Position numbers and translations under genes: made by a program. DNA of 64,000 bases from contig NC_060213.1 of NCBI RefSeq assembly GCF_021130785.1, forward strand, positions 63,216,001-63,280,000. The letters are read 5' to 3'. Positions 46,116 to 58,140 of the stretch are shown piece by piece. Under the pieces are notes generated by a model. The model saw only the letters and a program-made list of their open reading frames with translations, was not told where the DNA came from and did not search any database. Position 1 is the first letter of the stretch. Every line of letters begins with the position of its first letter. The stretch is from Homalodisca vitripennis. Its lineage: Eukaryota; Arthropoda; Insecta; Hemiptera; Cicadellidae.

Positions 46116-48044
46116 GATGTCTTCAGATAAACAAACTGTTGATTTTATAGAAGACTACAGACACTATAGTGTATTGTGGGACATAAAGGACAAGTGTTAT
46201 ACCAATAAAACAAACGTAATGACGCTTACCGTGCACTAGGTGAGAAGTACAAAATGAGTGAAAAAGATGTTAAATCCCAAAATTAAAAACCTTCGTTCAT
46301 ATTTTTCAAAAGAACAACAGAAAATGTCGCAAAGAAAAAGTGGTGCCAGTGCTGCTGATGACGTGTATCAAAGTTCCTGGTTTTGCCTACAAGCATTTGT
46401 TATTTCTCGGAGACTCAATCATTCCAAGAACGACGAAGGACTCCCTTAGAGGATACGATCATCGAAGAAGTTGAAATTGGGGAAGACGATATACACGACA
46501 ACATAGCAGTAAGTTTATTTCCTTTTTATTTAAAATTTCAAATTGAAACAATGTGACAACAATCTTTGTTAGTAATAAAATAAAATAGAGAGTACTTTAT
46601 TGAATTGCACATAATACAGTGGGTGTACATAAAAGATTTGGTAGTTTTGAAAAATTCATATTTTATTAACATATATTTTATTCATTTTTTGGATGAATAA
46701 TAATGTTTAATGATAAAAGATCAGTCATTACAGCCTTGATAACATTAATTTATACAATTCTTTAAAAATTAGATAAAACAACGTTTTATTACATTATTTA
46801 AAATGTGTATCGTGTCTTCTAATTTGAAATAGATCCAATACCAGTTAAGAAATATTCCTTGAATTCTGATCGAACCTGTTTTGCTTTATTCGTCATGTTT
46901 CTGGGGGGTCTTCTAAGCGCTGTTAATCCAGTATCCCCCTGCAGTATGCCTCCTCCATGTGCCTGGAATGACCTCTCTTGTATTAACATCTTCACGGTCA
47001 AACGTCCCTGGTGGAGTGTAGTTTTGTGAACAGTCTGGTTTGTGAACGCAGGAAATTATGAAGATAAACACATGCAAGGACAATATCTATAACGGTATTC
47101 TCAACTTTAACTTCGATGGGTTTTCGAAAAACCCTGAAGACAGAAGCCATCACTCCAAATGCGTTCTCTACAACAAACCCTTCCTCTGGAATGCCTCCAA
47201 TTATACATTCGTTGTGGTGAACCACGATGTAAGTCTGTCACATAGGGTTTCATTATGTTTTCCGTTAGTGAAAAAGCATCATCTGCTAATAATACATAAG
47301 GCACAGGAAGATTACGACCTTTCCAAAGGTTCATCTTGGGGCAATCCCAGTTCCTTGGTTAGCATTTTCTTGTGAAATGTAGTATTTTTAAAAACACAAA
47401 CCGTCAGAAATACGTCCTTGACAACCAACATCAACGTATATAAATTTATAGTGGGCATCAACTATTGCCATCAAAACTATACTGTGTGTACCTTTGTAGT
47501 TGTAATACTCAGCAACAGTATTTTCCGGACGTTGTATTTGGACATGTTTGCCATCCAAGGCCCCAATGCAATTTGGATAATTCCAAACTTCATTAAAATC
47601 ATGGGAAACTAATTTCCATTCGTCCTCGTTCGCAGTGGATCTGTAAAAGAAGATCTAAGTAAAATTTTTCGAACGCTTCAAAAGGTGTAAACAAAAACTA
47701 TGTATGTTTTTTTCTTTCAGGATGAAGACCAACCACCAGAAAAAGAAGCACCTGAAACTCAAGATACAGCATCGTCTTCTTGTCGACAGCAAAAATTTCT
47801 CCCAACACCACAGACCTGCAGAGGAATTGAAAAGAAAAAATAGATGATGATAGGAAAAAAGAAGAGGCTGCCTTCGGATTTCTTGAAAGTAGCAGCTAAA
47901 TCATTATCTGAAAAGGATGACTGTTCTATATTTGGGGAGATGATAGCAGCCCAGCTAAGGAAGTTGACTCCGCGTAACCAGGCAATTGCCAAAAATAGAA
48001 TACAAAATTTGATTTTCGATTTTGAAATGCAGGAAATGAAATAA
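46116..48044 (+). pseudogene. PIF/Harbinger MADF-BESS protein, two exons, frameshifted
   Basis: Exon 1 (46116-46508) encodes a MADF (Myb/SANT-like) DNA-binding domain: VDFIEDYRHYSVLWDIKDK, GEKYKMSEKDV, KIKNLRSYFSKEQQKMSQRK and ADDVYQSSWF, followed by an acidic stretch ending before a GTAAGT donor at 46509. Exon 2 (47721-48044) follows a TTTCTTTCAG acceptor. It contains a Glu/Pro-rich linker and a BESS motif, CSIFGEMIAAQLRKLTP with a QAIAKNRIQNLIFDF tail, for protein-protein contact. In Harbinger elements such a protein binds the ends and brings the transposase to the nucleus. Frameshifts near 46215, 46270, 46375 and two near 47840-47860 break it. Its intron contains the catalytic exon of the transposase on the other strand. 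Confidence 0.8.
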
Positions 48045-48705
48045 TTCTTTACAAAATAACACAGTAGCTCCTCAATATTACAGCCCCTCTGGCCCCTCTT
48101 CAGATTCTTCTTATGGTACCCACTACGAACCTACCATTAGTTCTCAACTACAAATTTCCACAGAGAAATCCCAGCATCCAAATAATGTGCTTGGGGAAGT
48201 ACAACAGTTTTTGTATTTTAACCTTGATAAATACTGAGAAATAAGTGTTATAGTAGGGTAATAATGTAAATAAAACATTTACCTTGACAAAATCTTGAAG
48301 TGCTTCAATTATTGCCTTTAAGACCCCTGGCATCATCGACGAAATCAATGGCTTAGATACTTTGAACAGGTACATCAAAGATGCAAATGAGTCACCTGTT
48401 GCTAAATATCTCAGACATATCGCTAGTCTGATCTCAGGAGGAACAGCTTCTCTGAAGGTAGTATTTTTCTTCTCTATTTTTGCTCTGACTAATTCTAAAA
48501 GGTTATAAAAGTTTTCTCTACTCATTCTGGTAAAATTTTTGAATAGAAAACTTTCATTCAGTTCCAAATCGTTCAAAATACCATTATTTCTCCTTTTCAA
48601 ATAATCACACATCCACATAGACCTAACTTTCCTTTTACGTTTACGCACTTTTGACAATAATAAACACGCTACACTAATACCAGCTAACACAGTGTCACTG
48701 TCCAT
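46822..48705 (-). pseudogene. PIF/Harbinger DDE transposase, two exons, frameshifted
   Basis: Exon 1 (48705-48283) gives MDSDTVLAGISVACLLLSK, then NFTRMSRENFYNLLELV, EIRLAICLRYLATGDSFASL and VSKPLISSM, the typical N-terminal half of this nuclease family; a GTAAAT donor follows at 48282. Exon 2 starts after TTCTTTTACAG (first base 47640) and holds the catalytic core: YPNCIGALDGKHVQIQRP (first Asp), DVGCQGRISDG (second Asp), VLLADDAFSL, then the Glu block VVENAFGVMASVFRVFRK and YLHNFLRSQ. Frameshifts in a T run near 47380, near 47330, near 47165 and near 46998 disable it. The phase at the splice junction does not match cleanly. Its intron contains exon 2 of the MADF gene. Confidence 0.85.
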
Positions 48706-48854
48706 TTTAACACTAAATAATTATTAAAGACACTGCGTCAAGCATACAACTAACGCTAAAATGTAAACAGCAATGAAGCATGCGTCAAAAGAATGCTTGG
48801 AAACGCATGCGCTTGACGCAAGACGGAGCAAAAATTGAAAAGAAAGTTGAATCG

Positions 48855-48880
48855 AAAATCGCACAAGTGTAAACATAGCT
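48855..48880 (-). repeat. PIF/Harbinger right terminal inverted repeat
   Basis: Exact inverse of 45879-45904, followed by the ATA target duplicate. Confidence 0.92.
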
Positions 48881-48883
48881 ATA

Positions 48884-50735
48884 CGGTCGAAAGTTGTAAT
48901 TAAGAGTTAGACTTATCGGTTGAAGTCTGATAAGGTCCGTCCTGGGCGATAATGGCGTGTCAAGGTCATCCAGGTGTGGAGACGATGCCGGCCGACCGGG
49001 ATGCAAGGGAACACGTCACAGCCAAACTTGTGTCGTCGACCAGAACCCTTAAACATTAATTCCTCATTCCTAATTAACTATACCATTGAAGGACAACAAT
49101 TAATCCTGAATTCAGTAATAACATAATTTGTTTGCCAGAAATAATGCAGGTACTACATTGGTGAGGCTTTAAAGCACAGTGCCAAGGACACTTAATCGTG
49201 AAACAGTAATATATTGAACATTGTGAAACAGGTTTATATACATAATATAAGTCAAGTTAATAATAAAATTGACTATTACTAGTAATAAGTTGAATGCCAT
49301 TCTCAAGCCAATTACTAGTTTCAGCCAATTGAGTAGGCCACAATCACCTTGAAAAGTGAGTGAATTGAATGGTGATTTTAATTTCAAACAAGAATAAATC
49401 ATATTAAGCTACTCAGTTATCGTACATATCAACGTACACCAAGTAATGGCAGGGTTTTGAGATAAACATATTTTATAACAAGTATCCAAGATTCAATATA
49501 CATGCAGGGAGACATTCATTTGTAAATAATATGATTGTACTTTATATAAATAGTAGAAACTAGAAATAGCTTGAATAAATAGTAAAATAACTTTTAACAA
49601 GTAACAAGTATTGATAGGTTACACATCAAACAAATTGGTTCAGCGTTAATTAATTGAACAGGATCATTCTTATAGGATAAACATTACGATTAATAAATAT
49701 ATTTTACATGGTAACAATGATTTGAAATCTCTAAATTTGTAATACATAAGATTGAACATAAATTGATTTTCCTATACCAGCCGGCCTTAGTCCTGAATGT
49801 AATGAAGTTTGACATCAGGTTAATCGGTTGATTGCAAGATAACTCTCGGGATAATTGATTCCTTAGATGTAGCTGAATTTATATATTGCACTGTTCTTAC
49901 CTCAGAGTCCAAAGAATACCCTCGAAATAATTACAAGACGACGAGAAGACCTGAGGGTGGCAAACGATGATCCTCGAAATTCAACTTTTCTTCACAACGT
50001 GGTCCTTGCTCGTTAACGACTGTTGCGTACATCACGGCTGATAATAGCGCCATCTAGGTCAAGCTTGGCTACCGGGTCAATCTACGGAATTTTAGATTCG
50101 CCGGTAAGTGGAGAGCGGCAATATCCGACCATTTTCGCTAATCATTACCTTACGGTGTCGGACAATTACGGGCGCGCACCGCAACTGATTAATTCTAAAC
50201 GGGGTGATCAGTCCCGTTTCCGAGTGCAGATAAGGCCTATGATTGCGAATCGTTACAAGCTGAGTAAAATTTGTGGAAGCTATTAAACATCGGCAGCACG
50301 AAGTATGTTTTGTTAAAGGGCCAAAAGTAAACACAGAGCACGTTGTTTATTTTAATAAAATATTGTTATGGAGCAAGTGTGTTTTATATAAGTACAATAA
50401 CACTCACTGCCTTAGATTTTTTAAAGTTTGCTTCTCTTAATGATTACTGATCAAATCAGTTTGGCGGTGAATATTGAATTTTATTTTGTAAAATATTTTC
50501 CGTACCTGAAAAATCTTTTAAAATTTAAATTTAGTTCTTGTGATGTACATTTTTGTAAAAACAGTGATTTATGATACTTATGTCTTAAAAAGGATTAAAG
50601 CAAAGAAAATATCTTTAAAGTAGTTTTACATCGAGTTTTGAGATGAGTTTTAGAGCGCATACATAACTTCTTTAATACATACTTTTACATAAAACTACTG
50701 ATATTAAGAAGGTTTATTTAGATTTATTTGGTGTG
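48884..50735. other. Anonymous region, GC-richer at 48900-49030 and 49990-50290
   Basis: No recognised gene. The stretch 50023-50286 is open over 87 codons and GC-richer, with a GGTAAGTGG donor-like word near 50102, but the peptide has no recognisable features. It may be part of a repeat into which the Harbinger inserted. Confidence 0.4.
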
Positions 50736-50739
50736 AAAC

Positions 50740-51560
50740 ACTGTGCTAACTTCAGATGTCATCTGCTTTCATATTTTATTTCTGCTTCCTGTCTATGTTG
50801 ATGTTCTAACTCATGCAAAGTTACGTTGTTCAGAGACGTGTTTGTTTAGTGATTGACAAACATTATTGGTGTATGATATTTGTTTGTTTGATTTATGTAA
50901 TATGACTCCCATGCATTTAAATATCTAGGTGTGTTAACGTGTTTTAATAGTTTTACGTTTTCCTTTGATATAGTGTGTCCAGTATTGATACAGTGGTGTG
51001 CGACGGCTTATTTTTCTTTTCTGTTGAATTTAATGTGGGAGCAATGTTTTTTATATCTTGTGTGAATTTTTCTTTTTGTCTGTCCAGTGTATTTTTTGTT
51101 GCATTCATCTCATTTGATTTGGTATATGCCTGATTTATTAATAATTTCTTCATCATCTTTTGGATTTTTCAATTTACTCTTTAAGTTACTTGTTGTGTTG
51201 TAAGTTACATTTTTGTTTGTATGTTTTTTGAATGATTTTTGTACATCATTGATATGTTTGTCCATTTAGTGGTAATCCAATCTGTGTTTGTGTCTTTAAT
51301 AGATAAAAGTATTGTCTTTAACCTTTTGTCATGTTTCGTTTTAGCTTTTCTAAACATATAATCGACTAAATTGGTTTTATATCCATTAAAAACTGCAAAG
51401 GTTTTTATATACTTAAGCTGGTTTTTAAATCTTTCTTGTAATAGAGAAGTGTTTAATAATCTATAAATCAATGCATGGAGTACTGCTCGTTTTTGTGTTG
51501 GCAGATGATTTGATTCATTTGTTATAAAACGATCACTGTGGACGCCACACAGGACAAATT
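50740..51560 (-). pseudogene. Penelope-like element fragment (C-terminal RT-side region)
   Basis: Reading the minus strand from 51555, the frame gives GVHSDRFITNESNHLPTQKR, then HALIYRLLNTSLLQERFKNQ, LKYIKTFAVFNGYKTNLV and a Lys-rich stretch. The pattern Ser-Asn-His-x(4)-His/Gln-Lys followed by a LI.RLLN block is typical just downstream of the reverse-transcriptase core in Penelope-like elements. The frame is open for about 115 codons to 51205, then reopens at 51156-50953. RT core and GIY-YIG parts are absent, so this is a fragment. Confidence 0.6.
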
Positions 51561-51599
51561 AATATTAAAATCACATTCGTTTAACTATTATTAAAAATA

Positions 51600-51700
51600 A
51601 AATTTACTTTTTGTATTTAATTTTGTGATATGTCTGACGAAGATAGCCTTGCTATCGAAAGGCCTCACAAAAATAAAATTATTAAATATTGGTTTACGTG
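51600..51700 (+). repeat. Penelope-type terminal motif
   Basis: The segment with TGACGAAGATAGCCTTGC followed by TATCGAAAGGCCTC and then AATAAAATTATTAAATATTGG has the self-complementary GATAGC..GCTATC core and layout of Penelope-like 3' or terminal-repeat segments. A related-looking segment with CCTGAAGACAGGGG and CCCTCGAAATATTGAAG lies at 58410-58448. Confidence 0.45.
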
Positions 51701-52035
51701 TTTAAATGTAATTAAGTTAACAGTAGCCAATATAAGCTTTATCTTCAACATCAGAGAAGTATGTTCATCTGAAATTAGAAAAAAATTATTAGGCTGATGT
51801 AAAAATTAGGCTAGTATATGGATTGAGGTCTACATGTAAATACATGACTGATGGTTGTGTGGCATATTGAACCTCCTACCAAGTGTCGCCGTATATTAGG
51901 TTGTCAAAAACTAAGGCTGAGTATGCACTGAATGAATGAAAATAAAATACAATTTAAGAGGCTGTTAAGGAGAATAAAACCTTAATAAGCGATAACTAAT
52001 TTGGAATCAAGATGGACTTGAACGCTGGCATAATA
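51701..52035. other. Anonymous region
   Basis: Nothing recognised between the Penelope-type fragment and the decayed transposase. Confidence 0.4.
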
Positions 52036-52530
52036 AGCACTTTGCAACGGTGAGGCTTTTATTCCCTAAATGGAATAGTGGTGATCAGTACAAGTATTGA
52101 TATACACAAAGTTATTGAAATTTAAGTTTGTACTAAATTGTTTAGACAAAGTAAACAACAAAGTAAATTGTCCTGCAAATTATCAAGGGACAAGCAGAGG
52201 GATGGAAGCTAGTGGATCTCTGGCGATATTTAGTGGTTCAGTTGATAAGTACAATGTGACATATCTAGCGTGATCGGAGACGGTGATACTAAAATTTTAA
52301 TAAATATTGCTCACATCCAACCTTAAGATAATGTTGCAATAAAAAAACTAGAATGTGCAGGTCCAAAATAAAAAATATTTGGGTGCGAATTTGAGGAAAC
52401 TCAAAAAGATTTAAAAGACACTATATTGGCAGATGGACACATTTACAGGTAATAATAGGCTTACATATGTCCTCATTTATGATCTACAGTCCTATGATGG
52501 TAATGCTATATGGGAAAACACAAATAGTGC
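52036..52530 (+). pseudogene. Heavily decayed Kolobok/Mutator-like transposase fragment
   Basis: Frame-hopping translation gives the family blocks in order: GTLQR-stop-GFYSLNGIVVIS with SIDIHKVIEI (the FDGTWQKRGF region and strand after it), CPANYQGTSRGMEASGSLAI (compare NYEGTSGGMEYVAAVAV in the intact gene), IGDGDTKI (second Asp block), VAIKKLECAG (Cys of the C(2)H pair), and NNRLTYVLIYDLQSYDGNAI (compare GRLTDKVIDKFQSYYSNAI). Stops occur in all frames. Wording is closer to other family members than to the 41-kb gene, so this is an older, different lineage. Confidence 0.72.
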
Positions 52531-53733
52531 ACAAGACAGCAGGTGTATTGAGCCATATAATTCCGCTATAATAGAAACACATCCTAGAACTGTTAACGCA
52601 ATATGTGTCGCACAATATATATATTTGCTTAAAGAGGAAATACAAAACATCATCAATGGTTCTGTAAGGGCAAATAAAACTAAACTAACGTTGCTATTAG
52701 AGCTTTTTTTAAGTTTTGTGTATTATAGTAATCGCAGGAGTTAATACATAAACAAAGAAGTGCTCTTGGAGGATGGAAAGAAACTTTGTCAGTCACTTCG
52801 GAGTTTCACCTCAGGAAAGTTGCAGGTTAAATGACTTGGTTTGTTACCTCAGGCTCTTAGAGTGATTTGTTTTTAAATTTTAATACTTTTATAAATATTA
52901 ATTGTCAATATGATTGAAGCAAAATAATTTTGTCATTTATTAATATCATATGAACTTTGGCTTGAGTATCAAGACAAGAAACATTTTGGTTTAAGGCAAT
53001 TATGACTAATTTATGTACAAGATATTAGATAGATATGAAATATAAAATACCTTCTCTTTAGATCTTTATACACGAGAAGTCTCTTGATTTCTTTATCAAC
53101 ACGGAGTATTATATCTAAAAATGATATGTGTCTTTTATGAGCTGAGCGTTAGTGAATATGCGTAACCATGACAACGACAAAATAGGTTAAACTGATTTGT
53201 AAAAAGCTTAATATATTAAATTAAGGTATTATATGTCAAATAATAATAAAAGTGATTTTGTGTAGGGTTTTATTTATAGAGTAATAAGAAAAATAGAGTT
53301 TATGGTCAATTTCTAAACGAGGATGACAAGATTTGTCTTCAGTGCACTATTATATGGTAGTAATCTTCCTAGTTCACCGAAAATTGTATGAAACCTAACT
53401 TAATAAACACAAATTTGAATGTATCATGTGATAAGATATTTCTAGAAAGATTCCATGTGTAGTCTTCGAATTTTGCATAGACACACAAGAATGAGTTCTG
53501 TGTTGGTGCAATTACAACAAGGAATTTGAACCTTGGAGCCACTCAGAATGCTGAAACAAATCTTTCATCTCAGAGGGGGTTTAAATTTTCCTTTATGTAT
53601 TTTTGTGTGTCTGTCTACCTGTCTATCCGCTGAAAATTTCAGTAATAAAATAAGCTTAAGACAATGTTTTGCGTTCAAAATCAGCTAAGCTTGGTACGCC
53701 ATATGTCTGTAATCCTATCTTTTATTTATTCAA

Positions 53734-53835
<102 letters not shown>

Positions 53836-54399
53836 GTAACTTTCAGCCAACAAGATTTCAACTTCATTTGTGTTATAGGCTATATGTTAACAACCTTTTA
53901 CAATAACTACTACATCCGATCATATCAACCGTTGTGGAAATACACACTCTCACATCATATGCTCCGAAATTATTCAAACTTATTTCTTACTTTCATTCAG
54001 AATGTACTTACTGTATCTACAAACAACAAACCAACAATCTTTTGACGAGTAGGTGATCGAATTATAAGACTTATCAAACAACATGCTATGATAAATAAAA
54101 TTTAATTTACACAGATTTAGTGAAATAGATAGTCAAAATGAACTTCAAACTAACTCTAATACAATCAATGACTTTGAATTAGTGTCCTTTTTTGTAAAGG
54201 CAGCAGTGAAGAAACCGTTTTAAGCATTCAGAGGACCTTTAATCACTCCTTGAAGGAAGGATGAATAATATATTCTTTGGAAAGATTGGCACTCCACATT
54301 CTTGCTCCTTGCAGCATTCAATAGCTTCAACTTTACAAGTTGAGCTCTTTTAGGAAGATAGTTGTAACTTTGTGATGAATACGAAATATATAAATAAAT

Positions 54400-54422
54400 A
54401 TATATATATATATATATATATA
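54400..54422. repeat. (TA)n microsatellite
   Basis: About 23 bases of alternating TA, preceded by imperfect ATAAATAAATA. Confidence 0.9.
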
Positions 54423-55009
54423 ACATTTTTTATTAACTTTTTATTAAATATTATGATACTCAGAAGTAATTTAAACGTAAGATAAACGATAATTTAAGTA
54501 AGATAAACGATCAGAGGGTTATTGGTATCCTAGCAACTAGAGCGATGTGATTATAGATGGAAGGTAAGAAAGACTATGTGAAATACCTCTATGAAAGGCC
54601 TCTGAATACCACACGCTCCGGAGTAGGCTTGCGGGTCCACTCTGATTCCTAAGTTTGTGTATTAAAGAAATCATATCACATAATTATTAAGATGCTATAA
54701 AGGTTCATAATAAATATAACCAATTATGAATAAACATAGTTATGAGTGTGTGCAACCTAATTTTATGGAATAAAACAGGAAATAAGCACATCTTATTATA
54801 TTGTGTAACTATGAAAATTATGGTTTACCTAACGTATTCTTTATAAGTGTTTTAACAAGGGAAAGTATCATAATTTAAATCATTTAACTCTAATCCTAGA
54901 TGGGATTTTATTATTAGTAGGCTGATTTTGCACTGTCTGGCATTTGCAAGGAACAAGATACCCCGATTTCTTCTCGAACCTTATTCTGTTCGCAATGGCA
55001 AATTTGAAA

Positions 55010-55143
55010 CAAATGGAGTGAACCACTTCAGGTCGGATTTGTGGCATTGTATTCTAATAATAAGAACCTTTAATTTGATGTACTACTTAACCTATGCTCT
55101 CATTCGATATTTCCTTGTGACTCCTTGTGGACCATCCCCCTGA
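55010..55143. repeat. Decayed terminal arm of a mariner relative
   Basis: Matches the right arm of the mariner at 58.6-59.95 kb (about 59690-59825) in the same orientation: CATTGTA(C/T)TCT, GACCTTTAATTT or GAACCTTTAATTT, ACCTATGCT, and TGACTCCTTGTGGACC(A/G)TCCCCC. Identity is modest, so it is an older insertion of the same lineage. No transposase accompanies it. Confidence 0.68.
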
Positions 55144-55369
55144 AGTGGAAAAAATTGTAGTTTTTTAAAATAGTAGATTGTTTAGGTGCAGTAACGATGT
55201 ATCAAGTTTTATTCCTTTACCTGTAATTTTTCGGGAATTATCAAGCTCGTGAGGGACTTTCATTGCACTCTGCGTCATATTTTCAAACCAATCCAATCCT
55301 TCAGTTCAATATTTCATAAGAGTAAGAAACAACGCCCAATGGAACAAAATCCATAAAGTCCCTCCAAAA

Positions 55370-55954
55370 TAACAAGGACATTATAATAACCCAGTCTGAT
55401 AAAGGAGATCCGGTAGTTATTAAAAACATGCAAAATTAAGTTACCGAAGCAGAATGTGACTCGAATACATACTAATTATTTCATGAAGATGCTTCCAAAA
55501 CATTTAATAACATTATTAAACAATGTCTAAAAAACATAGAAAAAAGGAGACATATCTCTTAAAATAGTAAATGTATTATCTCCCAAAAGTCCCATAACTC
55601 TTTCTACCAATTTCTACTCTCTTCCAAAAAATTCATAAGATTTTAGACCACCTCCAGGCGTTTAATTTCGATCTGCTATGGCTGCCCTACTGAGAGATTA
55701 TTTACATTATCGATAACCAGCTACAACTATTATCGATTCGCCAAACAACTACCACCCTACGTAAAAACATGATGACTTTATTTTAAAACTATCAAAAATC
55801 ATATCAACCGGTTTCGAAAAACACCATTCTAGTTACTGTTGATATATCATCACTGCACACAATTATACCACATGATGATGGTATAGATGCTGGTAAAAGT
55901 TTCTTAAATAGCAGACTCACTCACTATAAACCTTCTAAAAAATCTTTACCAAGA

Positions 55955-56011
<57 letters not shown>

Positions 56012-57170
56012 TTAACAATGAAGTGTTTTGGATTTTAGAATAAATTTTATCTACATGTAAAGACACAGGCATGGGGGTATGGCTCCTTCTTTGTCAATTT
56101 GTTAATGGGTTTATTGGAAGAAAAAAAACTCACAGATCTTGGTTTAGTTTTATAGATAATGTATTTCTTATATGGGATCATGGCGAAAAACTCCTCAAAT
56201 TGAACACAACACTCAAATTAACTTGTAAATTTTCTCATAAAATTCTTAGTTTCTTGAAAGAGGATGTTTTTATAGTCTGGTCCGTTAAAATCTAAAATAC
56301 AAGTAAAACACGAATACTAATTTGTGAATATAGTATTTGAATTATAACAGTTGTTACCCCATTTATGTAAAAGGAGTATTCCTAAGAGTGTTCTATTCAA
56401 TCCGAACGATTTTATTAATTACATAAATAAATGAACTTGTGGTTTCAGAAAATTAGGCTATATTAATACAGTTATCAAGAACAATTTGAAAAAAAAAACC
56501 AACAAAAAAAAACAATAATTCTTTTCCCAATTTCGATCCAAAATTCATTACCAAATTTTATCCTGGCCTTTACAAAATTAACTCAATCATGAGGGCCACA
56601 TTTATTCTACTTCAAAATGATCAAGAAACTAAAAACTTATTTTCCAAATCTGGAAGAGTTGTATTTAAAAAGCCAACCGATATTATTACAGATGTTGATC
56701 TGTAATGATCTTATAGAAAAGGTAAATAAGGAATACCAGCACTTTGGTTGTAAACCTTGAAAAAAGCTTTGTTGTGGAATTTACAAGATCATGTCAACAA
56801 GTAAACATTTCAACAGTAATATAACCAACCCAGTATATCCCATAGAAGGAAAAGTAAACTGTGACACTACAACTTTATTTATTATTATGATTGTAACTAC
56901 TGTGAAAAACAGTATGTCAGCCAATCATCAAATCCTTTACGAATACGAGTAACTGGCCATCGATTTGAAATTGTCCATAGCGGTGTAAAAAAAAACATTT
57001 AACCAGTCACACTGTAGATGTAAAAATAAAAATCATTTAGAAAATTGTTTTATACCTTTTATTTACACCATAAAAAGAGTAAATAGGATCACTGAAAAAG
57101 TGCAAATGAAAATATTAATAGATAGAAATTGAAAAATAATTGAAACTGCACAACAACTGGTATTTCAAAT
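55370..57170 (+). pseudogene. Penelope-like element: reverse transcriptase and GIY-YIG endonuclease, decayed
   Basis: Blocks appear in order across frames: ILVTVDISSLHTIIPHDDG near 55828-55890 (RT block with first catalytic Asp, of the Penelope type), NKFYLHVKTQAWG near 56045, WFSFIDNVFLIWDHGEKLL near 56140-56205 (the catalytic Asp-Asp pair now Asp-Asn), FITKFYPGLYKINSIM near 56543, and a Cys-rich connector with SKHFNSNITNPVYPIEGK leading to DCNYCEKQYVSQSSNP and LRIRVTGHRFEIVHS, a GIY-YIG nuclease region. Such enzymes insert telomere-like retroelements by an unusual route. Many stops, plus a (TA)n tract at 55957-56007 inside the RT, make it dead. Confidence 0.8.
55957..56007. repeat. (TA)n microsatellite inside the Penelope-like gene
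   Basis: About 50 bases of alternating TA between two neighbouring RT blocks, so expansion followed or caused loss of function. Confidence 0.93.
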
Positions 57171-57317
57171 AAGGTACCCGAGGGGTCTTCATTTAAGATC
57201 AATTAGATTTTTTCTATTTATTGACAGACGTCAATGTCCATCAGCTGCTGATCTATTATATTTATTTATAATTTTATATTTATTTATAATGTTTGTTATG
57301 TTTGATTCCTTACTTTT
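57171..57317. other. Penelope-like 3' flank before the 822-bp insertion
   Basis: A/T-rich sequence downstream of the GIY-YIG remnant. The element seems to resume at 58141 after the insertion and to end near 58455. Confidence 0.4.
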
Positions 57318-58140
57318 TGACGTGACAACGTCTTAAATTAGGTTGCGGCTCGGAGTCACTCATGAAAAAGTGTAACGCCCGGTAACGTTACGATGCCCGT
57401 CCAGTGGGTCCGCCGCACGGGATCCGCACGGGATAAAGTAGATAACTGTGGGTCCGCCGCACGGGATAAAGCAGATAACTATGTTTATTCGTAAAAATGT
57501 GGAGTGCTTAGATTCGTCATTTACAAAAACTACAACAATAAAGGTAAATAATTGTACACTGATATTTCATTATCGTAAACTATGATTGATTGATTAATTG
57601 TTAGATTGACACAAAAGTTGAGAAACTGAGTTTATAGGTTATGTCATACTATTGACAAATGTTGATAGTGTTAAGTAAATTATTAGTTTAAATCACTCTG
57701 CAATCAATCGTAATTCAGTCGATTGAGAAGAAACAGCGCGTATTGCTAGTCAAACATTTAAAATAACAAATTATAACCTCTAACCTGTCATAACAGTGCG
57801 ACCAAACAAACGAACTAAACCGACCAATCACCACGCGCGGAGTTAGAATTTAACTGTGTTTAGCAAGAATTTCAAATTCCAATTTTAGTAAATGTTTTAT
57901 TCAACTTTACCATTTACAATAACAAATTTTAATTATTTTCAAATTATGTACAATGTTTTAGTAAACAAAATATATTTTCTATAGTTAAAATTTGTGCAAT
58001 TCTTATTTTCATTCAATTCCTTGTTCCTATTGTGCAATTTAATAATATTCATATCAATAAATATTCTACCGAGAAAAAGACGTTGTCACGTAAAATCTTC
58101 GCCCGTAAAACCGACTTTACAGGCAACCATAATTTTTTTT
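57318..58140. mobile_element. 822-bp GC-rich non-autonomous element, copy 2
   Basis: Same orientation and limits as 32601-33422, from TGACGTGACAACGTC to the terminal T8. Only about ten substitutions or one-base indels were seen by eye. It sits in Penelope-like 3' sequence, whereas copy 1 lies between R1 and block B, so these are independent, recent insertions. Confidence 0.8.

Larger units (their letters stand above)
45879..48880. mobile_element. PIF/Harbinger DNA transposon, two broken genes
   Basis: A 3002-bp element with perfect 26-bp terminal inverted repeats (45879-45904 and 48855-48880, starting AGCTATGTTTACACTTGTG) and a 3-bp ATA duplication at 45876-45878 and 48881-48883. Three-base duplications are the rule in this superfamily. 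It carries the two genes expected of autonomous copies: a MADF/BESS DNA-binding protein (+) and a DDE transposase (-). Both contain small indels, so the copy is dead. Subterminal regions are rich in GCATGC-containing palindromes on both sides. Confidence 0.92.

Noticed and set aside
45059..49790. TAAGGCCGGCT at 45059 and its inverse at 49780 as ends of a larger element
   Set aside because: Only about 11 bases match, with no target duplication or further similarity. It could be chance.
50023..50334. GC-richer 80-87 codon frames on both strands as a host gene
   Set aside because: Frames on opposite strands overlap, there is no recognisable protein, and only one weak splice-like word was found.
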